Shown: positions 1-7,081 of the stretch, piece by piece
How positions within the stretch are numbered: position 1 is the stretch's first letter
Layout of the letters: each line of letters starts with the position of its first letter
Source: Candidatus Cloacimonadota bacterium
GTDB taxonomy: Bacteria > Cloacimonadota > Cloacimonadia > Cloacimonadales > Cloacimonadaceae
Direction of reading: 5' to 3'
Assembly (NCBI GenBank): GCA_027318525.1
Contig: DAHVPA010000031.1
Location: forward strand, 1-13,197
Length of the DNA: 13,197 nucleotides
Notes under the pieces: generated by a model
Databases searched by the model: none
What the model was told of the DNA's origin: nothing
The model's input: the letters and a program-made list of their open reading frames with translations, nothing else
Position numbers and translations under genes: made by a program

Positions 1-816
1 AATCATATAGCCAAGAAATACCCAGCTTACAAGGGTGTCTTTAATATGTATAAGCATCCCAAAATGGACGAAATACTTGAGTCCATCAGCGTTGACAAGG
101 TCTGGGGCATCGGCAGGCAATATGAGAAATTCCTGCTGCAGAAAGGGATTAAAAACGCCCGTCAGCTCAGGGATGCGGATGAGAAATTCATAGACCACTA
201 TATGACCAGCGTAGGGCACAAGACAGTGCTCGAACTGAAAGGATATTCCTGTATTGAGATGGATGACGAGCCCGGACCCAAGAAGGGCATAATCACCTCC
301 AAGTCCTTTTCCAAACAGGTCAAAGATATTCACGAACTCAGGGAAGCAGTAGCCACCTATGTGACCAGAGCTGCGGAAAAGCTGCGCTCCCAGCACTCCG
401 TGGCAGGACACCTGATGGTCTTTCTCAATACCAACCGGTTTAAAGACGGACCTCAATATAACAATGCAGCTTCCGCCACCCTCTTCCCCCCCACCGGCTA
501 TACACCAGAACTGATTGATGCCGCCCAGAAACTGCTTACCGGTCTGTATGTCCCCGGCATTGAATTTAAAAAAGCAGGGGTGATGCTGACCGATATCGTT
601 CAGGAAGAAGACGTTCCGCTCACCTTTATGGCGGAAAATTACCTTGACGACAAACGAAAGCTGATCATGGATGCAGTAGATAAAGTAAACCGGCAGTTGG
701 GTCAGGACACTATCTTTTACGCAGGCACCGGAATCAAGAAGGACTGGGAAATGAAACGGGCAAAACTGAGCCCACGCTATACCACTAACTGGAATGAACT
801 GCCCAAAGTGAAATGA
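1..816 (+). CDS. umuC: DNA polymerase V subunit UmuC, C-terminal part (5' truncated by window edge)
   Basis: The frame is open from base 1, so this is the last 271 residues of a longer protein; the ATG at 46 is internal. Seen: a helix-hairpin-helix-like stretch (VWGIGRQYEKFLLQKGI, about fragment residues 34-50), then the little-finger region of a Y-family polymerase, including the ITSKSFSKQV segment typical of UmuC. The tail (KLSPRYTTNWNELPKVK) resembles the DUF4113 domain that ends UmuC proteins. The catalytic palm carrying the metal-binding acidic residues lies outside the window. UmuC works with processed UmuD in error-prone translesion synthesis in the SOS response. Whether umuD is adjacent cannot be seen. 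No SOS box can be assessed because the promoter is off-window. A 93-nt gap separates it from the next gene, with no clear terminator. Confidence 0.93.
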   Translation, partial: NHIAKKYPAYKGVFNMYKHPKMDEILESISVDKVWGIGRQYEKFLLQKGIKNARQLRDADEKFIDHYMTSVGHKTVLELKGYSCIEMDDEPGPKKGIITSKSFSKQVKDIHELREAVATYVTRAAEKLRSQHSVAGHLMVFLNTNRFKDGPQYNNAASATLFPPTGYTPELIDAAQKLLTGLYVPGIEFKKAGVMLTDIVQEEDVPLTFMAENYLDDKRKLIMDAVDKVNRQLGQDTIFYAGTGIKKDWEMKRAKLSPRYTTNWNELPKVK

Positions 817-909
817 TTTAGCCTTATAATTAACAGAGATGACAGAATGATAACAAAGACCGGCTGATACCAAATCATGTTGGAAAGACATTATAAATAA
901 GGATATCTG

Positions 910-1509
910 ATGGCTTTAAAGACCATAAATGAGATTGCATCGGCTTCGGTGAAGATTCAGAGGTCGGAATTCATCGCTTTTCTTTATCCTGCGCAAAATC
1001 CGGCTGAAGTTAAATCTATCCTGAGCAATCATAACAATCAGTATAAAGACGCCACCCACAACTGTTACGCTTATATTCTGGGAGAAAAGCAGGAAAATCA
1101 GTATTATTCCGACCAGGGCGAACCTTCCGGAACGGCAGGCAAACCAATTTTGAATGTGCTCCTTAAAAACAATATGACAAATGTCCTGGCGATTGTAACC
1201 AGATATTACGGGGGGATAAAACTGGGTGTGAGGGGATTGATAGATGCCTATGGCGAAGCTACAGCTAATGTTATCTCCCAAAGCAGGTTAGTAATATACA
1301 TATCATACGTTACTTTATATATAGAGTGTATGTATAATAGTTTTGATAGCGTTAATCATGCTTTAGATGACCTGCAATGTGTGATAAAACCTTTGGAATA
1401 TTCTGATGTAATCAGGATTGAGCTTTTGTGTCCCAAAGCTATGCAAAAAAACTTGGATAAATTGCTTGACGATTATATCCAGAAGGGACTGGTAAGGCGA
1501 ATCGTTTAA
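910..1509 (+). CDS. yigZ: YigZ/IMPACT (UPF0029) family protein
   Basis: A 199-residue protein, the usual length for bacterial YigZ. The N-terminal UPF0029 domain shows the family signatures: DATHNCYAY (47-55), SDQGEPSGTAGKPI (67-80) and VTRYYGGIKLG (96-106). The C-terminal 70 residues match the position of the smaller DUF1949 ferredoxin-like domain, although this half is AT-richer and less conserved. An AAGG stands about 7 nt before the ATG at 910. Relatives of eukaryotic IMPACT are linked to translation and Gcn2 control; the bacterial role is unclear, and nucleic-acid or translation-factor binding has been suggested for the family. It is followed after 28 nt by the MEMO1-family gene, so co-transcription is likely. 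The family call is secure; the cellular role is not known. Confidence 0.93.
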   Translation: MALKTINEIASASVKIQRSEFIAFLYPAQNPAEVKSILSNHNNQYKDATHNCYAYILGEKQENQYYSDQGEPSGTAGKPILNVLLKNNMTNVLAIVTRYYGGIKLGVRGLIDAYGEATANVISQSRLVIYISYVTLYIECMYNSFDSVNHALDDLQCVIKPLEYSDVIRIELLCPKAMQKNLDKLLDDYIQKGLVRRIV

Positions 1510-1537
1510 CGCAGGAATTGTTTGACAGGGAGGCAAT

Positions 1538-2350
1538 ATGCAAAGGAAAGCTGTATATGCAGGAAGTTTTTACGATGCCCGGGAAAACAGCTTACTGAGC
1601 TCATTCAAACAGTGGTTCAGCCGGGCAGAAATCCCCTCAATCCCCAATCAGGTTTATGGATTGATTTGTCCGCATGCAGGTTATATATACAGCGGATTTT
1701 GCGCTTCCCATTCCTATAAACTGCTGCAATCCAAGGAATTTGATACGGCAGTCATTATCCACCCCTCACACCGCGGCAATCATTTTGGTTACAGCGTTTC
1801 TCCTTATGATGAATATCTTACCCCGCTAGGCAGTCTATTGCTCAACCATGATATTTCAGTCCAAATCCAAAAAGGTGGCGGAGAGGAGATTGACCCGGCT
1901 TATCATCAGGCAGAGCACTCCATGGAGGTGCAGCTACCTTTTCTGAAGTATATCAGACCTGATTGCAAGGTTGTGCCAATCATGCTGGGCAGACAGGACA
2001 GCAGAACCGTCATGGCTCTGGCTGAGAATCTTTCCGGACTATTAACAACCGGAGTGGTTTATATTGTTTCCACAGATTTGTCGCATTACTATCCGGCAGA
2101 GACTGCCAAGGTTATGGACGGCAGGATTATATCTGCCCTGGAAACAAAGAACAGAGACAAGCTGACCATAGATACAAAATCAGGAAATAGCGAAGCATGC
2201 GGGATTGCCGGTATCCAGACCCTTATGGCTCTGGCAGAAAAGTTAACTGATGACAGATTTATCAAGCTTTATTATACGACATCTGCCGAAGCTTCTGGGG
2301 ACAGTTCCCAGGTTGTGGGTTATCTTTCGGCAACATTGATAAGAGGATAG
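1538..2350 (+). CDS. amrB: MEMO1 family protein (AmmeMemoRadiSam system protein B)
   Basis: 270 residues, the full family length. Seen: the N-terminal AGSFYDA (8-14), PHAGYIYSG (45-53), HPSHRG (75-80), HSMEVQLPFLKYI (127-139), VSTDLSHYYP (177-186) and EACG (219-222). The pocket residues known from human Memo (two His, Asp-Leu-Ser-His and a Cys) appear to have equivalents at H46, H78, D180, H183 and C221. The fold is related to extradiol/LigB-type dioxygenases; human MEMO1 binds metal and its prokaryotic role is unresolved. A strong AGGGAGG lies just before the ATG at 1538. The next gene, 3 nt downstream, is AMMECR1-like. In many bacteria and archaea these two occur with a radical SAM protein; that partner is not adjacent here. 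Confidence 0.95.
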   Translation: MQRKAVYAGSFYDARENSLLSSFKQWFSRAEIPSIPNQVYGLICPHAGYIYSGFCASHSYKLLQSKEFDTAVIIHPSHRGNHFGYSVSPYDEYLTPLGSLLLNHDISVQIQKGGGEEIDPAYHQAEHSMEVQLPFLKYIRPDCKVVPIMLGRQDSRTVMALAENLSGLLTTGVVYIVSTDLSHYYPAETAKVMDGRIISALETKNRDKLTIDTKSGNSEACGIAGIQTLMALAEKLTDDRFIKLYYTTSAEASGDSSQVVGYLSATLIRG

Positions 2351-2353
2351 GAT

Positions 2354-2893
2354 ATGTTTAATCAGGAACAGCGGCAGAAAATGCTCAATCTGGCAAGACA
2401 GGCTATTAGCTCCAGATTCACCAAAGAAGCAATCATCTTTCCCGATGATGAAGCATTAAAAGTATATAGGGGAGTATTTGTAACACTAACAAAAGCGGGA
2501 GAATTACGAGGGTGCATAGGCTATATCCACGGAATTCATAACCTGGTCCAAAGCATAACGGAAATGGCTCAAGCAGCTGCTTTCAAAGACCCCAGGTTTC
2601 CTACCGTAAAACAAAACGAAATGAGTGAGATAGAAATTGAGATATCGGTTCTATCAGAATTAACGATAGTGGAAGACATCAGTGAAATCCAAATCGGCAG
2701 AGATGGTCTGATGCTAAACCATCCTTTCGGAAGCGGTCTTTTGTTACCTCAGGTGCCTGTGGAATGGAATTGGGATTTAAAGACCTACCTGGAACAGATA
2801 TGCTATAAAGCCGGACTGAAAGCAGGCACATGGAAAGATGAACAGGCAAGATTATATCGATTTACGGCAGAGATATTCCATGAAGGCGAGTAA
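2354..2893 (+). CDS. amrA: AMMECR1 domain protein (AmmeMemoRadiSam system protein A)
   Basis: 179 residues, the size of a stand-alone AMMECR1 domain. The hallmark LRGCIG hexapeptide is at residues 51-56, inside FVTLTKAGELRGCIGYIHG. Further conserved pieces are AAFKDPRFP and EIEIEISVLSE. The conserved Cys54 and Arg52 are the residues usually proposed as functional. It starts 3 nt after the MEMO1 stop codon, with an AGAGGA Shine-Dalgarno inside the end of that gene, so the two are translationally close and probably make interacting or sequentially acting proteins. The biochemical function of the family is unknown. The stop at 2893 is followed directly by a promoter-like TTGACA for the tRNA gene, so this is likely the last gene of the yigZ-MEMO1-AMMECR1 unit. 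Confidence 0.95.
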   Translation: MFNQEQRQKMLNLARQAISSRFTKEAIIFPDDEALKVYRGVFVTLTKAGELRGCIGYIHGIHNLVQSITEMAQAAAFKDPRFPTVKQNEMSEIEIEISVLSELTIVEDISEIQIGRDGLMLNHPFGSGLLLPQVPVEWNWDLKTYLEQICYKAGLKAGTWKDEQARLYRFTAEIFHEGE

Positions 2894-2900
2894 ATTCCTA

Positions 2901-2929
2901 TTGACAAAAACAGTGCTATTTTGAATTTG
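2901..2929 (+). promoter_or_regulatory. Putative promoter of the tRNA-Gly gene
   Basis: A perfect TTGACA (2901-2906) is followed after 15 nt by TGAATTTG (2922-2929). The second box matches 7 of 8 positions of the Bacteroidota-type TAnnTTTG -7 element. The predicted start would be roughly 12-15 nt before the mature tRNA at 2950. The canonical sigma70 -10 is weak, so the call rests on the -35 box, the position and the downstream stable RNA gene. Confidence 0.45.
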
Positions 2930-2949
2930 AGCAAGAGTTAAACAAGCGA

Positions 2950-3024
2950 GCGGGAATAGCTCAGTGGTAGAGCGCTACCTTGCCAAGGTAGATGTCGCGG
3001 GTTCGACCCCCGTTTCCCGCTCCA
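2950..3024 (+). tRNA. tRNA-Gly(GCC), CCA encoded
   Basis: The full cloverleaf can be folded by eye. The 7-bp acceptor stem is GCGGGAA/TTCCCGC. The D arm is GCTC/GAGC. The anticodon stem is CTACC/GGTAG with loop TTGCCAA (anticodon GCC at 2982-2984). The 5-nt variable region is followed by a T arm GCGGG/CCCGT with loop TTCGACC. A T discriminator and a genomically encoded CCA (3022-3024) follow. Total 75 nt. The HAD gene begins 13 nt downstream with no terminator between, so the primary transcript probably runs into it. Confidence 0.98.
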
Positions 3025-3037
3025 TTTTTGTCTCTAC

Positions 3038-3709
3038 ATGAAACATAATAAATATAAAGCAGTAATCTTTGACCTGGATGGCACCCTAATCGATTCGATG
3101 CATATCTGGCGTCAGGTTGACCAAGAGTTTTTGGGAAAAAGGGGCATTCCCGTTCCTCAGGATCTTTTTGCTCATCTTCCTCAAGGTAACAGTTACATCC
3201 AAACAGCTCAGTATTTCAAAGACAGATTTCAGCTTTCTGATAGTGTTGAATCCATTATGAACGAATGGACACAATCAGTATGTTATCACTATGAGCATGA
3301 TATTGACCTGAAACCTGGTGTTGAAGATGTTATTAAATGGCTTGCTTCAAATGAAATTCCAATCGGGATGGGAACCAGCAACTCTTATGATCTGGCGGTA
3401 TCTGCCTTGAGACAACATAATCTGCTGGTCTATTTCAAAACAGTAATAACTGGATGCCTAGAGTTGAAAGGCAAACCATTCCCCGATATATATATTAAAA
3501 CAGCATTGGAATTGAACGTCGAGACCAAGGATTGCATCGTCATCGAAGATACTTTGAGCGGAATCAGAGCTGCCAACAACGCAGGCATGCATTCCATAGC
3601 TATCTATGATGCAGATGCGGAAGAGCACAGAAATCAGATTGTGGCAGAAGCAGCCTATTATGCAATTAACTATAATGAAGTAAGAGATTACTTGGATAAG
3701 GTGTTATGA
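3038..3709 (+). CDS. HAD-superfamily hydrolase, beta-phosphoglucomutase/phosphatase-like
   Basis: 223 residues with all four HAD motifs. Motif I is FDLDGTLIDS (11-20; nucleophile D12, acid/base D14). Motif II is GTSNS (112-116). The motif III lysine is K146 in KGKPFPDIY. Motif IV is IVIEDTLSG, with acidic pair E170/D171. An alpha-helical C1 cap lies between motifs I and II, as in the PGMB/gph-like subfamily. The substrate is probably a small phosphorylated sugar or nucleotide but cannot be told from sequence. The ATG at 3038 is only 13 nt after the tRNA CCA end, and no purine-rich Shine-Dalgarno precedes it (the leader is pyrimidine-rich). The start is supported because motif I begins at residue 11. 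The stop overlaps the next start (ATGA), indicating translational coupling with the P-loop NTPase. Confidence 0.93.
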   Translation: MKHNKYKAVIFDLDGTLIDSMHIWRQVDQEFLGKRGIPVPQDLFAHLPQGNSYIQTAQYFKDRFQLSDSVESIMNEWTQSVCYHYEHDIDLKPGVEDVIKWLASNEIPIGMGTSNSYDLAVSALRQHNLLVYFKTVITGCLELKGKPFPDIYIKTALELNVETKDCIVIEDTLSGIRAANNAGMHSIAIYDADAEEHRNQIVAEAAYYAINYNEVRDYLDKVL

Positions 3710-4383
3710 AGAATGAGTTATATGTAATAATCGGAGCATTCGGAAGCGGTAAAAGCGAATACTCGGTTCACCTGGCAAGAAAACTCAAACGTGAAGGCAG
3801 ACAAGTAATTCTGGCTGATCTGGACGTTGTGAACCCATACTTCAGGACGAGAGATGTTAGAGAGCAGTTTGAACAGGAAGGAATCGAAGTAATCGCGCCT
3901 GAAGGGCAATTCAAACATGCCGACCTGCCAATGATATCACCCCGCATTCAGGGAGCAATAGCCAATCCGGATTATACAGTTATTTTGGATGTGGGCGGTG
4001 ATCCTGCCGGTTGCCGAGCTTTAGGTAGATTTGTGGATGCTATAACAGACCGTGGTTACAAGATGCTTCTTGTAATCAATACCAAAAGACCCTTTACTTC
4101 AACCGCTGATGAAATTGTTTTAATGCATGAAATGCTCGAATTTGCCAGCAAATTAAGTATAACAGAATATGTCTGTAACACTAACCTGATGGAATATACT
4201 GATGAGAATATCGTTAAAACCGGTATTGAAATAATATCTGAAGCAGCTAAAAGAAAAGATGTTGAATTCAAAACATATTTAGTCTTAGATAAATATAACT
4301 CTCATATTCCTGATGCAATCTACGGTAAAGTTAAAGAAACAATGATTTATACTCTTAGTAAACCTTGGGAAATAAAAATATAA
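3706..4383 (+). CDS. P-loop NTPase of the SIMIBI/MinD-ParA-CobQ type, function unknown
   Basis: 225 residues. A canonical Walker A, GAFGSGKS (10-17; K16, S17), follows a short N-terminal strand. A SIMIBI-style second strand carries DLDVVNPYF (38-46), where an Asp commonly contacts magnesium. A Walker-B-like segment VILDVGGDPAG (92-102) follows. The P-loop lacks the deviant KGGxGKT lysine of true ParA/MinD proteins. No membrane-targeting helix or DNA-binding domain is evident. The start ATG overlaps the stop of the HAD gene by 4 nt, so the two are made together and may act in one process. I do not recognise a characterised homologue. Nucleotide hydrolysis is likely; the target is unknown. The stop TAA at 4381 is followed by a 71-nt gap before the secreted protein gene, with no obvious hairpin terminator. 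Confidence 0.85.
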   Translation: MKNELYVIIGAFGSGKSEYSVHLARKLKREGRQVILADLDVVNPYFRTRDVREQFEQEGIEVIAPEGQFKHADLPMISPRIQGAIANPDYTVILDVGGDPAGCRALGRFVDAITDRGYKMLLVINTKRPFTSTADEIVLMHEMLEFASKLSITEYVCNTNLMEYTDENIVKTGIEIISEAAKRKDVEFKTYLVLDKYNSHIPDAIYGKVKETMIYTLSKPWEIKI

Positions 4384-4454
4384 CACGGTATGACAATTTT
4401 GTTTTGCATTCTGAAAAAAAACTATTATGATGTATTCATATTACTTGGAGTTAT

Positions 4455-5570
4455 ATGATGAATAGATATCTGTTAACAATCCTGCTTATAATGACTTTGG
4501 TGTTATTGACCGTATGCTTGATTTACGCTCGACAGGTTCTGCTACCGGAAGGTGTTTATGTGAATCAAACCAGAAATACTGACGGAACGATGTCTTTTAC
4601 AGTAAGAACCGTCACATATAACGGAGCTTATGCTCCCAGGAATGCCGGTGCTATCTGGATAACCAACTCAGCTAACCAATATGTTAAATCGCTTAAGGTA
4701 TGGGCTCAAACATATAGATATACTCTTGTCAAATGGATAGCAAGTTCGGGAAATAATACTACAGGTGCAATTACCGGAGCATCCTTAAATTCTCACCAAC
4801 TTCATACTGTAACATGGAATGGGACAAACACATCCAACACTCAGGTTGTCGATGGCGATTACTATGTAAACATTGAATTTACTGAACATAATGCTTCTAC
4901 CAGTAATCCCGGCAAGTATAAATCTGTAGCCTTTACAAAAGGTCAAAACCCAGTAGATGTCTCCCCTACCAGCAGCACTTATTTTTCAAATATGCATTTG
5001 ACCTGGACTCCATCAGCTCCCGTAAACGGAATTATAAGCGGGACAGTGACTGACAACCAGAATTATCCGATCAGCGGGGCTCTAATAAGTGCCGGTTCAG
5101 TAAACACCACTACAGATACCCGAGGTGTCTATACTTTATCCTTAGCACCGGGGACTTATACCGTCAGTTGTTCAGCCAGTTCCTACCAGATTCAATTTCA
5201 ATATAATGTATCTGTTGCATCAAATCAAACAATTCAGGTTAATTTTAACCTTGCCAATACATCCAATCAAGATGATGCATTGTCACCATCCAGCATTGTT
5301 CTACACCAGAATTATCCCAATCCTTTTAATAAAACGACTGTAATTCCTTATTATCTTGATAAAGCCACGCCTTATAAAATTGCTATCTTTAACCTAAAAG
5401 GTCAGCTGGTAAGGTCTTTCCCAGGATATGTAAGTGAAAAAGGATGGCATAATGTAGTGTGGGATGGTTATAATGAGCAAGGGCAGAAAGCAGTCAGTGG
5501 CAAGTATCTATGCAAACTAACAGCTGATGGCTCGACACGCTCCAGATGGATAAGTTATATTCAGAGATAA
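4455..5570 (+). CDS. Secreted protein with T9SS type A C-terminal sorting domain
   Basis: 371 residues. An N-terminal signal peptide (hydrophobic run to about residue 25, ending near IYA-RQV) directs export. Residues about 45-185 form a beta-rich region resembling DUF2271/FlgD Ig-type domains (IWITNSANQYVKSLKVWAQ, then WNGTNTSNTQVVDGDYYV). Residues about 192-270 resemble a carboxypeptidase-regulatory-like beta-sandwich (ISGTVTDNQNYPISGALI...RGVYTLSLAPGTYTV). From about residue 284 a T9SS sorting domain follows with QNYPNPFN (N286-N292) and an FlgD-like end (VWDGYNEQGQKAVSGKYLCKL). By family knowledge such proteins cross the outer membrane by T9SS and are surface-attached or released. GGAG at 4447-4450 is 4 nt from the ATG at 4455 and 7 nt from the second ATG at 4458, so the true start may be 4458. 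It contains no catalytic domain I can recognise; a binding or adhesive role is only an inference. Confidence 0.88.
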   Translation: MMNRYLLTILLIMTLVLLTVCLIYARQVLLPEGVYVNQTRNTDGTMSFTVRTVTYNGAYAPRNAGAIWITNSANQYVKSLKVWAQTYRYTLVKWIASSGNNTTGAITGASLNSHQLHTVTWNGTNTSNTQVVDGDYYVNIEFTEHNASTSNPGKYKSVAFTKGQNPVDVSPTSSTYFSNMHLTWTPSAPVNGIISGTVTDNQNYPISGALISAGSVNTTTDTRGVYTLSLAPGTYTVSCSASSYQIQFQYNVSVASNQTIQVNFNLANTSNQDDALSPSSIVLHQNYPNPFNKTTVIPYYLDKATPYKIAIFNLKGQLVRSFPGYVSEKGWHNVVWDGYNEQGQKAVSGKYLCKLTADGSTRSRWISYIQR

Positions 5571-5591
5571 CCGTTTATTAATTTAATCCAT

Positions 5592-6977
5592 TTACTGCTT
5601 GTTTTGTTTAAGCCATAGAATGATATTTTCTTTAAAACTAAGCAAAACATGCCTGATTGACCCGCTTTTTGTTTCCTGGATGAAAATCAGGGGGATAATT
5701 GCAGTCCAACGCATAAGACCACCAATACCAAAAATTATTTGCTCCGGTTCCAGATTGATTATACCATAATCTAATTTAGCAGGATACAGCACACCTGAAA
5801 GCATTGTCGTAAGCATCATACATAGCCCACCCATAGCCCCATACAATCCGCTATATACCTGTTCCTGACCTTTGGGAGCAATGGAAAGGACGAAATTTGT
5901 GGAGACCAAACCCGTTCCAGCCCACATAAAACCAGACATCAATGCTTCCATCCAAATAAGATAGTGAGAAGTTGCATTCATAAAAAGCCAAAACATGGGA
6001 TTTAAGCCACCAAGCATTACACAAATCATCATCGCATTCTTGTTACCATTTTTATCAATAAACATTCCCCAGAATCTGTATGATAGAAACGAAGACAGCA
6101 TATGAATAGAACCGTAAATCTGAACTTCAAACAAGCTCATCTGCAGTTTCTTTAACATAAACGGACTCCAGAATGCAGAACCGACACCAATTGCCAGCAT
6201 CCACCACATCCCAAATGCAAGCAACTTTCTAAAGTTTGTGTCTTTCAAGGGAGAAAGATATAGTCTCTTTAGGCTATCATGTTTTTTTGAGACAATCTTT
6301 TCTGGCTGTTTTGACAAAATGTATAATCCGGCGATACCGATAAAGGTTGATATTACAAAAAGTATTGATAGGACTTTGCTCTGATATTCCGGACGAAATA
6401 TGTCTGCCAAGCCCAACCTGATGATACTATTTAATACTATTTTATTTCGGTTTATATCAAACAAATCTATTGTAAAACTACCGATATAGCCTGCCACTAA
6501 ACCTGCAATCAGTAAAACCTGGTTTCTTCGGGAGAAAAACCTGCCTCTATAAGACAGTGGAACAATATCTGATAACCAGGCAATCCATATGTTACCTCCA
6601 ATGGACAATAGAGCAGCACTGCAAAAAAGAAGTATCAACAGGAACCATATGCCTGTATGAGGATTCGTAAAAATGAGACTGATGCCCAAAAACAGAGTAA
6701 GCAATCGACCAAAGAATGTTATATATACGCAGGCTTTTTTACGTTTCTGCAAATTGTGAGTTACCGCAACACCTAAGGGCTGGAATAACTGGGAGACCTG
6801 ACCAATTGATGATAACAGAGAAAAATGAATTGGAGTTGCGTTTAGCATCACAAGCAGTTTTACGATAAAACTGCTACCTATCATTGAGAATGTCCCAAAT
6901 ACTTGGGCAAATACTCCTTCCAGAGTGGAAATTCTATACGTTCTTCGCAATAGATTACTATTTTTAGTTTTACTCAT
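5592..6977 (-). CDS. MFS family transporter
   Basis: 461 residues, very hydrophobic, with about 12 predicted membrane segments in two halves, as in the major facilitator superfamily. The cytoplasmic loop motif PLSYRGRFFSRRN (about residues 140-152) is the R-G-R type seen in this MFS group. A longer charged central loop (SKQPEKIVSKKHDS, near residue 225) separates the halves. The protein starts with a basic cytoplasmic N-terminus (MSKTKNSNLLRRTYR). No strong Shine-Dalgarno lies at normal spacing before the start at 6977; GGAGG occurs about 30 nt upstream. It converges on the secreted protein gene (21 nt between stops) and diverges from the dehydrogenase operon (104 nt between starts). The substrate is unknown; transport of an amino acid or a related compound for the divergent operon is a guess from position only. 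Confidence 0.87.
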   Translation of the reverse strand: MSKTKNSNLLRRTYRISTLEGVFAQVFGTFSMIGSSFIVKLLVMLNATPIHFSLLSSIGQVSQLFQPLGVAVTHNLQKRKKACVYITFFGRLLTLFLGISLIFTNPHTGIWFLLILLFCSAALLSIGGNIWIAWLSDIVPLSYRGRFFSRRNQVLLIAGLVAGYIGSFTIDLFDINRNKIVLNSIIRLGLADIFRPEYQSKVLSILFVISTFIGIAGLYILSKQPEKIVSKKHDSLKRLYLSPLKDTNFRKLLAFGMWWMLAIGVGSAFWSPFMLKKLQMSLFEVQIYGSIHMLSSFLSYRFWGMFIDKNGNKNAMMICVMLGGLNPMFWLFMNATSHYLIWMEALMSGFMWAGTGLVSTNFVLSIAPKGQEQVYSGLYGAMGGLCMMLTTMLSGVLYPAKLDYGIINLEPEQIIFGIGGLMRWTAIIPLIFIQETKSGSIRHVLLSFKENIILWLKQNKQ

Positions 6978-6992
6978 CCAATCATATTTCCA

Positions 6993-7002
6993 ATGATATC
7001 AT
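6993..7002. repeat. 10-bp perfect palindrome upstream of MFS gene
   Basis: ATGATATCAT reads the same on both strands and sits 15 nt before the MFS start codon, in its presumed 5' leader. Its size and place would suit a repressor half-site pair, but a palindrome of this length also arises often by chance in AT-rich DNA. Confidence 0.3.
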
Positions 7003-7017
7003 GCCTCCAGCTTTTAC

Positions 7018-7045
7018 TTGACACTAGCCTTGTCAATAAGTTTTG
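7018..7045 (+). promoter_or_regulatory. Putative promoter/operator of the dehydrogenase-queC-asparaginase operon
   Basis: The inverted repeat TTGACA-N7-TGTCAA (7018-7036) lies in the divergent intergenic region. The left arm is a perfect -35 box. A TAAGTTTTG (7037-7045) close behind resembles the TAnnTTTG -7 element of Bacteroidota-like promoters, though one base longer than the consensus. The arrangement is similar to that before the tRNA gene. The inverted repeat could bind a regulator serving this operon and the divergent MFS gene. No experimental or homology support is visible. Confidence 0.35.
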
Positions 7046-7081
7046 TGCATAAAAAAATAATAATAAGGAGCTCTGATTCAT

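Noticed and set aside
1522..1527. TTGACA just before the MEMO1 gene as a -35 box
   Set aside because: It overlaps the Shine-Dalgarno region, and a matching -10 would fall inside the coding sequence.
4404..4428. Promoter for the secreted protein gene (TTGCAT and TATTAT)
   Set aside because: The spacer is only 13 nt and no better -35 box is present at normal distance.
5571..5591. Bidirectional terminator between the convergent genes
   Set aside because: The 21-nt gap is AT-rich with no stable stem-loop.
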